A stretch of 64,000 nucleotides of DNA from Apoderus coryli. Taxonomy: Eukaryota > Arthropoda > Insecta > Coleoptera > Attelabidae. The stretch lies in NCBI GenBank assembly GCA_911728435.2, contig OU452206.1, positions 7,036,297 through 7,100,296 of the forward strand, written 5' to 3'. The notes beneath the pieces are model-generated. The model worked only from the letters and a program-made list of their open reading frames with translations, did no database searches and was not told where the DNA came from. The translations under genes and the position numbers were made by a program. Each line of letters begins with the position of its first letter. Position 1 is the stretch's first letter. Below, in pieces: positions 1 to 11,450 of the stretch.

Positions 1-907
1 GTTAGTATCTTAATTAATTATTAATTAAATTAATTTCTTTTGAATCACTTTGAACTTCCATGGTAAAATTAAGTTTCTCATGGCAACTCGTCAGATAAAT
101 TAAAAACCTATCAAGTTCTATCAAGGTACCAGTCCCTAGGCCAAACATATTGTCTACATATCGATAAAATTATTTAATTTATTTGCAAAATCATTTGTTT
201 TTAAATATGAATGTTTTTTTTTTTCATTATGTATATCGTTTACGTTTGAATACTCACAATAATGAAACACTGAGACAACTAATTAAACTTGAAATCATTC
301 AATGTTTCGATCGACAGCATTATATGACAATACACAGTTTTTCGCATTTTTAGTTTCAAAAAGCTATACAAATAAAAGCATGTGCTAGCAGCATTTTTGT
401 TGCAATTGTTGCGTAAAATGCATTGTTTGTTTGACAGTGGTTGGCAGTTTCCATTTAAACGAATTTTTCAACAGCAAAGGCATACAGAACAGGTAAATTT
501 GTATACGACCACTTAAACCGAGCACTTTTGGAAAATTTGGTATTGAATTCACATATTGAATTCAAACGATTGCATTTATGAATTTAACTACATTAACTAG
601 TGGGCTATATATAAATGGTAGAGGTGCCCTTTAATTTTTGTCGGCTCCACAATAAGTCGTTGACTACTTAAGTGTAATAAAATTTAAATGACAAACTTAA
701 TCGGAAAACTCTTGTAGTTCTTTTACAAGGTACACCGGTACGGCCATTGTCTCCATTGGAATAGAGGCATATCCCTTGATATTTTTAACAAATATAAATG
801 CAGTGTATATTATTTTAATTTATGTATTTATATTACGATATTTTATTGATAAAATCAAAAGTATCTTAGTGTCGTATTTAAAATTCCTTACCACACAATA
901 TTGAACC
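1..907. other. AT-rich stretch without recognised gene
   Basis: No reading frame of convincing length or composition is seen on either strand. Homopolymer T runs and short AT repeats are frequent. No terminal repeats or transposase scraps were recognised. Confidence 0.5.
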
Positions 908-1048
908 TATAGTTATAGTATAGTATCTTATAGTATATATAGATATAGTATAACATAGTAGCGGGCCAGAATGTGGCTGGGATTGTGACGAGTCGATGCC
1001 GTGTTTAACGTCTACTGACCCTTCTTAACTTTAGTTATTATTCTATGG
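908..1048 (+). repeat. Interspersed repeat, copy 1 (about 141 bp)
   Basis: This block is closely matched by 33769-33910. Both contain an AT-rich run of 'atagtatag' units, then a core with 'gcgggccaga' and 'gtcgatgccgt', and both end in 'ttattattctatgg'. The edges carry 'ctatagtta'/'taactatag'-type sequence in opposite directions, which hints at a small non-autonomous DNA element, but no target duplication could be fixed. Its right edge abuts the Tc1/mariner relic at 1049. Confidence 0.6.
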
Positions 1049-1291
1049 CGTTGTTGCTAGAAATAGGGAGTCTATATGGCCCTAACTAGAACAAAATTAT
1101 TAAGTCCAGTGGGCAACTTAATAAAAATTATTGACAAAAAAAAGTATGCAACTAAAAATACAACTTTTTTATCTCTTGTATTTTTTTCATATGTTGCATC
1201 TTTTACGAGATAAAAATTTTAAGCAGTTTTTAACATACCAAGAATATTTGCGAATAATTCGACTAAAAATCAGTAACGTTGACATTATTTT

Positions 1292-1296
<5 letters not shown>

Positions 1297-1325
<29 letters not shown>
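1297..1325. repeat. (GATA)n microsatellite, LINE 3' tail
   Basis: About seven GATA units lie at the 3' end of the minus-strand LINE. Simple-repeat tails of this type are typical of jockey- and CR1-like LINEs. Confidence 0.9.
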
Positions 1326-1457
1326 TTTATTACAATATTCGAAAAATACAGTTTGTCAATATAAATACAACACAAATACAAATCACATAAAAATATATAC
1401 TACAACAATTAGGACAATACTGCACAACAAAACAACGCCATATTGCCAACAAGAACT

Positions 1458-2176
1458 CTACAACCAATCACTCTCAAGAAATTCCTCGACAGAGTAAAAA
1501 CAATGCTTTAACAAATATGTCTTTATTTTAGTTTTAAATAATTTGTAGTTAAACGACCGAATCTGCTTCGGTACCTTATTATAAAATTTGTAATTAAGAG
1601 AGTTATTTTTAGATTTTGTTAGTCTATATTTTGGAATGATCAACAAATCAGCCGACCGAGTACTGTAGGTATGATTACTAGAGTGAGGCCGCAGTGAATC
1701 CCGAATTGAATGGATCTCCAATAAGGTATGATAGATAAAAACACACGGCAATGACATTATACCGTGATTTACAAAATGCGGCTTGCAATGGTCAAGTGGC
1801 CCAACGCCAACCAGTATTCTGACCGCCCTCTTTTGCAATCTGAAAATTCTCAAGGTGTGCGAAGAACCACCCCAAAGCACGATGGCGTAAGTCAAGTGTG
1901 AATGGAAAACTCCAAAGTAAGCCGTTCTAAGGACATGAAAATTTAAGTAACACGCAAGCTGTCTAAGCAAAAATAGAGCACTGGACAACTTGCGACATAG
2001 GTGTTCGATGTGAGAGTACCAGTTAAGATTGTCATCCAAATAGACTCCAAGCACTTTGACAGTGTCACCACTGATATGGGAGAAATTAGAAGACAGCTTC
2101 AGAACATTGCACTTGTCCTCGTTAAGCCTTAACCCGTTCGCACCAAACCATTTCTTGGCTGCATTCAAGATCGAAA
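1458..2176 (-). pseudogene. LINE reverse transcriptase, C-terminal fragment
   Basis: About 240 codons are open on the minus strand. The translation begins just after the palm domain, with WFGANGLRLNEDKC, the conserved RT motif in which the primer-grip region follows the FADD box. It continues through LGVYLDDNLNWYSHIEHLCRK, AYFGVFHSHLTYAIVLWG and LQKRAVRIL, the usual thumb and C-terminal landmarks of jockey-like LINEs. The catalytic FADD box and everything before it are absent because of 5' truncation. The first few codons, upstream of 2176, come from flanking DNA, so the apparent ATG is not a native start. Non-functional on its own. Confidence 0.85.
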
Positions 2177-2216
2177 TTGACTGCGCCAATCATTTTGAAT
2201 CTGTAAAATTTGTTAA

Positions 2217-3531
2217 AAGTTGTTAACCTTAAGGGTATTCGTCACCGCCTTAGTCCACCCTATTACTAGGAAAATATCGATATCGTGATAAAGATAACAT
2301 GATTATATTACAAAAAAAAAACACCCCTAAAATCATCATTCAGAACAGAATATCTATGTTAAAACTATAAAACAAAAATTTAAAACTGTACCTACTGTTG
2401 TATTCAGAAAAGGAAAATACAGTAAATATTGTTTTCATTGTCGTAACTTTTAACTCACAAAGCAGAGTAATCTGATTGTATTATTCTTCCTTTTTTCTTT
2501 ATTCTTTGTTTGTTTACTGTTTCGCAGTTTTGGTTGTCGGTTAACCCATATAAGTAAATTACCATCAAAATATATTCAGCATGCAGAAACAAGCCATTTA
2601 CTTTAAATATTGTGACATTGGCTTGGTTTGTTCAATGGAGTGCACATTATGCATTTCATGTCCCTCTGGCAGTTTCACCCTTTTTTTCCCGTTGATGTTG
2701 TGTGTTTTAGAGAGTAGGTATCGATATTTTGGAATGAGTATCAACTATCAAAAATGTATTTAAATACGATAATTGCTTAAAATATTTTTTTAATTTGTAA
2801 TAATTTTAAACCCGCAGATATGCCTGTCGTCCTATATGTAGGTGGGTGGTTTAAACTACCCTCCAAAAATTTATTAGTGTGTACAGGTAGCGACACAACA
2901 TAAAAATCAGCTGTGAGGAAGCCCATGAGTTTGCAGTAAACACTGTTTTCCGATAGTGCCGACTTGTTTTCTTAAAATTTATTTGTTTATATTACGAAAA
3001 ATGGACCACTGTGACGTGAGATTTGTCTGGTAAATAATTAGGTAATAAATATTGTTGTATAAATGTCATTATAAGTATCTCAGCTTTTCTTTTAAATATG
3101 TGCTATTTTGAAAATAATCGCCCGTTCCGTTACTTTACGGACACCCTGTATATCTAAACAACGTGTATAGGTTTTTAAAACTATTTTATTGAATGTATTT
3201 GCATGTCTTATTTTGTAATAGGTGCGTTTCATAATGCCTTATTAAACGATTGAAACCAAATACGGGATTCAGACTAGAGTATTTTTTTTTTAAGATAAGT
3301 ACCATATCCTTTCATGGATCATCAATAATAATTATCAGACCCTTCTAATTATTAATTAATTTAAAACTCAGTAGGAATATATCAAATAATTCATTTAAAA
3401 TATCTCTTTAAAGTGTAATAAATATTGATAAAATTTAGCGTCATATGACATTTGTGCAAGCAAATTATTAAAAATAATTTAAGAATTTTTGATTCTTGTG
3501 GTTTTAGTTTCTCAAAAATGACGGGTTTTCC
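2217..3531. other. Stretch without gene; one transposon-type end
   Basis: No supported gene. Around 3141-3150 there is 'acaccctgta', preceded by 'gttactttacgg'. Read on the minus strand this is the TACAGGGTGTCCGTAAAGT-type end common in arthropod Tc1/mariner-like relics. No partner end was found nearby. Confidence 0.45.
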
Positions 3532-4776
3532 CGCCAGTTTTTCTCAATAGCTGTATATGGTAAGGTTTCTCAATCTATTTTCATAAGTTAATTGCAAACC
3601 CCGTGCTTAAAAATGTTATAAATTATTCTGACTTTATATCAGTCATTTAAAAGATAATTGTGCAAAATCTGCAAAAAAGTTTGCAAATCAGTTACAAACT
3701 ATTGATTTTAATTTTCGTTTCCTTATTCTTGAACCGTATTATTAATACCTATTTAAGAATTTTTGATTCTTGGGGTTTTAGGTTCTCCAAAACACGAATT
3801 CTAATTACGCATGTTTATTATGCTGTCAAAAAAAAAAAACATTTTTACATCCAGTACGACGTGTCGGATTCAAAAATTGGTTTTTTTACAAAAATAGTTT
3901 TTCAATTCAATTTCAATTCAATTTATTTGCTTATAAAATTTTTTACAAATTTACAGCAAAATGTTTGTGTACAATGTAAAATTTATAAGAACAAAAACAA
4001 AAATATCTATTATAAATACAACCAACAACCATAACCACCAAACACTAACCAATGCATATAAAATAGGTGTTATGCGATTCATATATTATACTATTACATA
4101 CCGTGCTATTACCCTGAAAATTAATAGTGAATTGTTTTATATCAAATACGAGAAAGAAAATAACAATGAAAAAAAAAAACAAAAAAATGCATACTACTAG
4201 GCCCTATCCAAGATACTTAATATCATAATAATTAACCACTATTCATTAATAAAGGAGCGTAACTTCAATACATTTTCAATGTGATAACATATCGTCTTCA
4301 TTGACTTAGTATTACTTTTAGACAGTTCAGTCTTGCCAAGTTTCCGACAGGCACAATATGTCAGCAGTAGTACCGGACTGCATCATTTCGCTAATATTAT
4401 GAAATCCATGGATGTTCCAGAATTTATATTTAATGATTGCTATTGTTGAATTCTGGATGTATTCGGTTTCTTTGCCTCACGTTGAGGGGAGTCCCGATCT
4501 TCACGTTCTCTTTTGGCCTGCTCCCTGATTTGGGTAATTTTTGGTATCCCCTTAATATATTATTTTATGGTCAAGTTATCTTCATGTTTTGCTTTGCGTT
4601 CCTCAAGTTTTTAACTGACTTGCAATCTTTTTTGCAGATTTTGCACAATTTTCTTTTAAATGACTGGCCATAAAGTCGGAATATTTTACAACATTTTTAA
4701 GCACGGGGTTCGCAATTAATTTATGAAAACAGATTGAAAAACCTTACTATGTGCCGCTGTTGAAAAAGACTGGCGA
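3532..4776. mobile_element. Repeat bounded by ~170-bp inverted arms
   Basis: The left arm (about 3532-3703) reappears in reverse complement at about 4609-4775. Shared landmarks include 'cgccagt', 'taaggttt', 'accccgtgcttaaaaatgtt', 'cagtcatttaaaag' and 'ttgtgcaaaatctgcaaaaa'. The arms are about 85% alike by eye, so the unit is old. The interior has no credible transposase. It resembles a non-autonomous DNA transposon with long inverted ends; no target duplication could be fixed. A short motif 'aagaatttttgattctt' just outside (3481) recurs inside (3756). Confidence 0.6.
3900..4250 (-). mobile_element. Possible retroelement 3' end (minus strand)
   Basis: The block starts with repeats of 'caattcaattt', which on the minus strand make an A/T-rich (TTGAA)n tail. 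Upstream on that strand is non-coding AT-rich sequence. This looks like a LINE or SINE tail inserted into the inverted-arm element, but no protein or tRNA-like head supports it. Confidence 0.3.
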
Positions 4777-5513
4777 CAAATCCGTAATAATATAGCTTTT
4801 GACATAAGTGAAAATAACTTACTTACAAGTGAGATTGCAATATCGAAAAGCACGAAAATGTACCACTGATGTTGAACCCTGATGTTTTCAAACATGTTTG
4901 GTAAATGTAAGAATTTCATTTTTGTTCAATAATATATTTATGTTATGATTGGACAATTCTAAAATAATTATGGATTATTACGTTCGTTTATCCATTGAAC
5001 CTCCTTCAATCCAATTTTATAACATTAAATATACAAAGATAAGGGGGTGTTAGTTTTCGCGCGGGCACCTTGTATATAGATTGTATCCCTATACCTTTTT
5101 CGTTCAAACAGTAGTACCTATTTACTATTTTTCAATTGCTCTTATATTTATTAGCTTTTTCTATGGTGGATATTGCTAAAAGGATTTTATCTTATCTCAA
5201 AGCAGTAAGGTTGAGAAAATGACTGATCGGTTGGAAATTGAGAACCCACATTTTGGTATAACAATATTTTCATGGTTCATCCGTCATAATATTGGTGACA
5301 AGCATGCGAATATAGGTGTTGAGCAAAAGTATGTTTTCATGTAGAACTAATACAGTTTTTGTTTATATTACCACAGTAATATATGTCAACATTATATCAT
5401 GATGAATCTGAAAAATTATCTATTTTAAAGCTGATGTACAATTCCGACTATACGTTTTTGAAAATTTCATGTGCAGCACTGTGTGTGTATTTGTGTATAT
5501 CTGTATCTGTGTG
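4777..5513. other. Stretch without recognised gene
   Basis: Short AT-rich reading frames only. At 5042-5096 'agggggtgttagttttcgcg' and 'gggcaccttgtata' look like worn transposon end sequence. Nothing else could be supported. Confidence 0.45.
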
Positions 5514-5515
5514 TA

Positions 5516-6780
5516 CGAGGGTTTCCTTTTATATTTCGGGATTAGAGAACAAAAACAAATATTAATCATCGAAAATCACTTTATTGTTTTTCAAAATATT
5601 CCCCATGAAGATGCTTTTGCATGCGTTTAAACCAATTGTCGAAGCACTTTTGTCACTTTGATTGAGGTATCTCCAAAACATGCTTTCTGAATGAAGCAAC
5701 CGCTTCTTCAGGTGTCGAAAAACGTTGACCTCTCAGTTTGTTTTTTACGTACTGGAATGAAAAGAAGTCATTAGGCGCCCAGTCAGGACTATACGGCGGA
5801 TGCCTCATCAAATCGATGTTTTGGGTGCTCAAAAATGCAGTTGTTTGTCCCGATGTGTGAGAGCTCGCATTGTTGTGGTGAAGAGTCATCCATCCTCGGC
5901 GGTTGGTTTTCCTGATTTCTTTGAAGACAACTGGCAAACAAATGGTTGTGTATCACTCAGAATTGACTGTTCTGCGTTGTGCTAGTGGCACGGTTGCGAC
6001 ATGTCCAGTTCTTCCGAAAAAACAGGCGACCATTTGCTTGGAAGTGCTTCGTGCGCGAACAACTTTTGTTGGATTTGGCTCATCTTGAAACATCCATACA
6101 GCGACTGCTGTTTACTTTCGGGCTCATACGCGTAAATCCACCTGTCACGATGTCATAGACTTGTTTCGAAGCACCGCGATCGTATTTTTTGAGCATTTCT
6201 TTCGACCAATCGACACGAGCCTTTTTTGAGCGAGTGACAAATTGTGTGGGATCGGAACAAATTTTTTTGACAGTCAAATGTTTATGCAATATCGAATGTA
6301 TGCTGGTCCCACTAATGCCCAAGGTTGTCTCAATCTCTTGATAGGTCACAAGACTATCTTGCAATATTAGTTCGCGCACAGCATCAATGGTTTTCGGAAC
6401 AACAACTGATTTTGGATGACTTTCACGAAATTCGTCTTGGAGTGAACTACGACAACGATTGGATTCACCATACCATCGATAAACACTGGTCCTTGATGGA
6501 GCTTCATCGCCAAAAATTGAATTAAGTTCATCCATGCACTGTTGCTGAGTTAATCCACGTCGCAAGTTGTAAAAAATAATCGCACGAAAATGTTCACGAT
6601 TTAATTCCATTTTTGGGCCGAGATCTTTTAAGTTACTGTAAACAACGCAAATAGCGCTCGTATGTCAAAACGTTCTGAGTACGTATAACCTCAAAAACGT
6701 CCAACTTTACGATAGAGCGGTCAGTTGCCAGATTGCAACACCAGAGTTGCCAAATCCCGGAATATAAAAGGCAACCCTCG
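5516..6780 (-). mobile_element. mariner transposon, complete ends, inactive
   Basis: A 1265-bp unit is flanked by TA at 5514-5515 and 6781-6782, the standard mariner target duplication. The terminal inverted repeats are about 28 bp: the left begins CGAGGGTTTCCTTTTATATT and the right, reverse-complemented, begins CGAGGGTTGCCTTTTATATT. Length, TA duplication and single-gene layout match mariner. The gene runs on the minus strand. The element is dead: see the transposase entry. Confidence 0.93.
5653..6610 (-). pseudogene. mariner transposase pseudogene
   Basis: The start at 6610 opens with MELNREHFRAIIFYNLRRGL, the N-terminal paired-like helix-turn-helix that binds the inverted repeats. A second helix-turn-helix (VTYQEIETTLGISGTSIHSIL) and the linker RVDWSKEML follow. 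The frame holds to about 6080. Near 6145, where family members have the first catalytic aspartate (the TGDE box), about ten bases are missing; this removes the residue and shifts the frame. The second block (5653-5937) has LHHNNASSH where the family has an HDNA-type motif, so the second catalytic aspartate is replaced by asparagine. The third motif, SPDWAPNDFF, keeps its aspartate. Two of three DD34D residues are lost, so no transposition activity is expected. About 320 residues of a normal ~345 are represented. Confidence 0.92.
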
Positions 6781-6782
6781 TA

Positions 6783-7198
6783 TGTACCTGTTACAAAAGC
6801 ACGTTTAGCTGTTTTGTGGCGTAAAAGAAGATGTAAATTTAAGTTTAAATTAAGGAAGCAAAACGAGGGCTTGGCAGTCTTTCGCCCAGGGGTATTAGGT
6901 CGTGGATTTTTTAAATATTTAATTTAGATTAGGTACTTGGTTTCAAAATTAAAATCCAAATTACAATAATTATTGTAGTATGTCAGACATCACTTAATTT
7001 TTAACAGAGCATGAAAAGTAAAGAGTAAAAGAAAAGTAAAATCATCAAGTTTATTCAATTTTGGTAGGGTATTTTGAGCACTTAGCGTTTTATTAGTTTT
7101 CAAAATAATTTTGCAGATTTTTTAAAATATTTTTCACATTTTGGAACCACTCATGTATTTGTATATTTTATTCCGTTTACTTTTCCATCCAGAGAAAT
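6783..7198. other. Stretch without recognised gene
   Basis: Short AT-rich sequence between the mariner element and the repeat fragment at 7199. Nothing supported. Confidence 0.5.
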
Positions 7199-7317
7199 TA
7201 TTGTGAACACGCTAAAAAACATTGAGAACAAGACGGATATAACCATTTTGAAGTCCCCTGAAACCATTAAGATCATTCCAGATGGAAATTTGTCCGTCTG
7301 TGTTCTTTTTTTTTTTT
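7199..7317 (-). repeat. Fragment of tRNA-like composite repeat (copy D)
   Basis: Reverse-complemented, this block matches the right end of the composite repeat at 42980-43080. Shared pieces include 'ttccatctgga', 'ggtcttaat'/'gatcttaat', 'cttcaaaatggttatatccg' and 'tttttagcg'. It holds only that end and not the tRNA-like module. It is in the opposite orientation to copies A to C. Confidence 0.75.
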
Positions 7318-9210
7318 GACGATCTAATTATATGAAATACAGTTAGTGTGCTACAAATTCATTAGTGGAAAGATGTAGAATGTGCATTACTGTCAATGGA
7401 GGGCAATTTGAACAGTTGTTATGAATTTTCTTATTTTAATTTCGAGTTTAGATTTTTTATTGTTAAATTTTTAATTGTATTGATAGGCATTAAAATTTGT
7501 TGTTAAGTAACTTGTTATTATTAAATTATTTTCCGCGGCAAATTTGATTTTTTATTTTATTTTTTTGGTAAACGTTGTCATTTAAATCTACCATTAACTT
7601 GCAATTTCTCGGTTTCCATAAACATGGTAGAAATCCCAACATCGACGTAATCAACTTTTTTGTACTTATAGGTTGCTAAAGTAATAATTTAAAATAATGA
7701 AGCTTGTGAAAGCTGTCTTTAATTAATTTATGTGTAAAATTCACCCAAATGCTCCTTATATCTACGCCAATGAACAGCTAATGAACGCCAAGATAATGCA
7801 GATTATTTAAGGTTATCGGTTCCTAAATGCATGTAAAATTTTGTAAAAATCGGTTATCTTGAGAAATGAACAAAAAAGTTAATTTGACCACTAAATTTGG
7901 ACACCATGTATCTCGATAACAAAGCATTTGCGGACATGGGTTCAATGGCAAAAAATTACCTCAGGAATCTCCAGTTTTAGTTTGCTGCGATCATAATGAA
8001 TTGCCCGGAACATAACCACCACTGGGAGCTAACAAACAACATGGATAAAAATTATGTTAATAGGAATAAAATAATATCCAAATTCTCAGTGTTTTAATAT
8101 CTGCGACCGGTGTCGAACCTGGCTTAAAAATTATAGCGATATAATATAACAAAATTTAAAAATAATTGGCGTGCAGCACAGTACACGTGATAGAAGTGAA
8201 TACTTCTTTCACGAGAATTTCAAACTACAGCATATTTATTTCTCTTGGGTAAAGTATGTATTATTAATATTTTTAATTGACTCATAATTTTCAAACAAAT
8301 CCAAGCATCACGAAGCCCAAGCACAATCTTCTTCCTTATGGCTGACCCTCTCTAATATTTCGTTATTATATATGATTACTGTTTACGTCCACCTCCATAA
8401 AAAATTGAATTCAATACCTACACCGGTTGTATCGACAGTATCTCGTATAATATACAATCTTTGTCTTGTAAAATAACACTCTAAGTGTAGCTGTGCCTAT
8501 GCATGCACTCGTTTGTGTAGTATACACCACAAATATCTCTGTCTCTCTCTCCCTCATATTTGTTATATGCTTCATCTCTTTTGCGGGACGAAAATTTTAT
8601 AAATTGTGTCGTGACGCGACCTTGAAAAATCACTCTCATGCGGCCAAAGACGTATTCACTTCAGAAAAAAATAATTATAAGATAACTACTTCCCAAAAAA
8701 CGAAAATATGTTATTATCACGAGCATTTACTGCAGCTCTGCCGTATCCACTAGCCGCCACTGTTTAAAACGAAAACACTGTATATCTAGTTTTCTCATAA
8801 AACTCCGTGGCGTCCAGCGAGACCATTATTTTGACACAGGGAATACACCCTGTATACTATAACTCGACAGCAAATTAATATTTCTCTATAATATGTGCAC
8901 AAACGCCAAGCAACTACATGCAAAATATCTAACGATCATATTCTATGTGGACTGTTAATACCCCAACTTTCCCAACATAATTAAAGCTATTTGGTTATTA
9001 GGTGCTGCGTTGGGTGGTTATTAAAAATGAATGAATGCCGTAAACTCACACCCTGTTATAATTACCATTTAAACTTAAAATATTCTCAAAATTATATAAA
9101 GTGAAAAGCAGGCTGTACAGTAATTAACTCGCTGTGTGGAAATGCACTATCGAAAACTTTTAATTACGGCAGGGTAAATTGAAAAGTTTTTGTTAAAACA
9201 TCGTTGAATT
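7318..9210. other. Long AT-rich stretch, worn transposon ends only
   Basis: No gene could be supported. Around 7908-7960 'ccatgtatctcgataacaaagcatttgcgg' type sequence (given here only in part) recalls the leader of Tc1/mariner-like relics, and 8841-8854 holds 'gaatacaccctgta', another end-like motif. A CT-rich microsatellite-like run sits near 8540. Confidence 0.4.
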
Positions 9211-9635
9211 TTGAGAGCTTCAAAAGTTAAACCTATTCCTACTCAAAGTTGTAGGTATGTACTTCCTTTTAGAGTTTTGCATCATATAGTAAATCTTTTG
9301 TTTATATGCTCTCAACTTGTGATTTGTGCATATAGAAAATTATAATCTTTGTAGCCTGATAAAAGTGGAATGTTCTAACGACTTGACTAGCATAGGATGC
9401 TGTGTTGTAACCAATTATTAATCTAAAGCAGGGCTATCCAACAGGCGGTCCGCGGTATCTTTAATGTGGTCCGTGAAGGATTGTATCATTGAGATTTGAG
9501 AGCCTCAAAAGCTAAACCTATACCTAGTTGTAGGGCTTTTAGAATTTTCTATCGTATACTGAATAATTTGTTTTTGTTCTCTACTTATGATTTGTGCATA
9601 TTATGGAAAATTATAATATTAGTAGCCTGACTACT
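9211..9635 (+). repeat. Diverged direct duplication (~150 bp, 2 copies)
   Basis: Segments 9211-9360 and 9489-9635 share, in the same order, 'gagagc(t/c)tcaaaag', 'aaacctat', 'gttgtagg', 'gatttgtgcata' and 'gaaaattataat' followed by 'gtagcctga'. Spacing is about 278 bp. They differ by many substitutions and small gaps, so the duplication is old. Confidence 0.7.
9429..9455 (+). other. hAT-like terminal sequence
   Basis: The string starting 'cagggctatccaacaggcgg' and continuing 'tccgcgg' resembles the CAGGGGTNNCCAAC..GCGGCCCGCGG ends of hAT-family elements. It lies in the spacer of the direct duplication. No partner end or 8-bp duplication was found. Confidence 0.35.
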
Positions 9636-10656
9636 GTCATAGGAAACAAGAAAGTTTTTAAATTGAATGGGAAATACAAATTTCTTATTATTAAAAATCC
9701 ATGGAAAAGTTTGGAAAATAAAGAGTATTCAACCGCCGAAAATGTGTCACCGTGCAGGTATTAATTAACATTAAATTGCTCTTAATATTGAGTTTTTGGA
9801 AAAAAAGTAAAAACCCTGTATCTCAGACACAAAGGAGCTTTGGACATAATGTTAATAGGAACTTTGTTCATTTATTTCAGATGCCCTATCACCTCTGTTA
9901 ATGCGTCCCACATATTATTAAACACCCTGTATAATATAATGTTCAGAGATAACATAGAGAGATCAAATTTAGCACCCTCTACTGTGCTGTAAAATAATTT
10001 CTCTCAGGAGCGAGTTACACGCAGGAGCTGAAATGCTGCTGTAATTTTTTTCATATTATTTATTTCTAAATTTAAGCTGAACCATTGGGAAACAGTGATA
10101 TTCTTTAACAAAAAACGTCCCTTGTATTTTTTAATATCTAACAATTACCATTTTCGAGTAAAACCGATTTAAAATTCAAAAGACATAACATATAGTCATT
10201 GAAATCAGTGTAAAATGATCTAGCAGATTAGATTAGTTGAAATCAAGAAGGCATCTTCTATCAAAAACAATTATGAGAGCTATCAAAAATACTTGGGACA
10301 GCTGTGCCATTTAATAATTTTTCTTTCAGAATTTTAAAAGCGAATTTATCATCATTATGCGAATTCTTAAAAAGCCGTTCGTGAATATGCATTGCGTTTC
10401 CAAAATGAAAGGCGTCTTGACTCTCAGATTTTTATTAATACGCACACACGTTTTGCGAATTTGGATTGCGTAATGATAATGATGGAAATAATAATGTCCG
10501 GGAAGAATAGGCCTGTTTTCCAATAATTATTCGATATTAACCGGCAGCCTAGCACACGCAGAGCCGCCCAAGAACTTACCAACCCACAAACTAAAGTATG
10601 GCGTACGTTAAAAGCAGACAGAAAACGCGCATCATTTACAACCAGTCCAAGACTTA
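9636..10656. other. Stretch without gene; transposon end relic
   Basis: At about 9780-9932 the sequence ends in 'cacatattattaaacaccctgt', which closely matches 19096-19140 and looks like the right end of a Tc1/mariner-family relic on the minus strand. The remainder is AT-rich without supported features. Confidence 0.45.
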
Positions 10657-11214
10657 GGTTACGTCCAAGATTCACGCTGGTAATAGCAGGTAGTCTGATT
10701 CAGAATTCTCGGTGCCGACTGTCTGACTCTGCACTGCACAGTTATTGAGGCCATGAAGAAAACAGGTGGTCGGCGCATATAGAGCGTTCACCAAACAGAG
10801 CAGTATAGCTTTCAACTTACAAGTTACAAGGCAACAGGCTGCTGCTTGGTGACAATGTTACCCAGTTAGAACAATGGCAAGTGAAATACATCCAATTAAT
10901 AAATTAAGATTTTTTCCGCAATTACTTGGCAACAAAAGCCGATGTTTTGAATAAAATGCGCTTTTCCCATATCAGCGGATCAAATAGAACTTATAGAAAA
11001 TGGAAAACACTCAAAACACGAACGAAAATCAACAGCCAGACATGCAGGTCGTCTGAAAAAAGATTGAAAAAATCTGCGTCAGACTGCCAGTACGCAGACA
11101 GTCTACGCGCCGGTACATTATGGCCAGTCTCGTTCAGCAACAAAGGATTTTTCTCACGCCGACTTGGCGCCGACTATCTGACTCAGAAAACCAGCGTGCA
11201 TCTTGGACGTACCC
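10657..11214. mobile_element. 558-bp MITE with GG(T/G)TACGTCCAAGA ends
   Basis: The left end GGTTACGTCCAAGA followed by TCACGCTGG is matched in reverse complement at the right end by GGGTACGTCCAAGA and GCACGCTGG. A TA lies just outside each end (10655-10656 and 11215-11216). Further in, 'tctgattcag'/'ctgagtcagat' and 'tgccgactg'/'gtcggcgcc' extend the inverted similarity to roughly 60 bp. The interior is unusually GC-rich for this window but has no transposase. A reading frame across the right half is best explained by composition. Confidence 0.75.
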
Positions 11215-11280
11215 TAACAGTTAGAAGACTACTAGCAGTTTGCAACTAGCCCTCAGCACTAGTTGACAATAAGTATGTTT

Positions 11281-11450
11281 TTGTTAGGAAAATATTATGG
11301 ACCGATGAGGCTACCTTTACAAGAAATGATATAGTAAACTATGGCCATCTACACGTCTGAAATCACCAGAATCACCACAAAATTCGCCCACGGTCATTTC
11401 AGTCATTATTTTTGTGGCCCGCATATTTTTACCAACGGGCTAAATGCAGA
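11281..11450 (+). pseudogene. Tc1/mariner-like transposase fragment
   Basis: The plus-strand translation reads ILWTDEATFTRNDIVNYGHL, then a stop or frameshift, then NHQNHHKIRPRSFQ and PTRLN. The DEATFTR block with a following N.HN.H pattern marks the region around the second catalytic aspartate of an insect Tc1/mariner-related transposase family. Only about 55 codons remain, with breaks. It lies just outside the 558-bp MITE. Confidence 0.6.

Larger units (their letters stand above)
1284..2176 (-). mobile_element. 5'-truncated non-LTR retrotransposon (LINE)
   Basis: The insert is flanked by TTGAC at 1279-1283 and again at 2177-2181, a plausible target-site duplication. It lies on the minus strand and ends at its 3' side with a (GATA)n / (TATC)n tail next to the left duplication, as expected for target-primed reverse transcription. 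Only the C-terminal part of the reverse transcriptase ORF and the 3' UTR remain. It sits inside the older Tc1/mariner-like relic, so the order of insertion is clear. Confidence 0.8.
1049..2216 (+). mobile_element. Tc1/mariner-like relic, split by a LINE
   Basis: The parts at 1049-1278 and 2182-2216 match, in order, the non-coding leader of the Tc1/mariner-type relic at 21640-21840 and the fragment at 25380-25566. Shared landmarks are 'gctagaaatagggag', 'cgagataaaa', 'atatttgcgaataattcgac' and 'gccaatcattttgaat'. In the other copies these landmarks are contiguous; here the LINE at 1284-2176 separates them. No transposase coding sequence remains in this copy. Confidence 0.7.

Noticed and set aside
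10926..11249. 107-codon frame in the 558-bp MITE
   Set aside because: It runs into the inverted end of the MITE and is explained by the element's GC-rich, stop-poor sequence.
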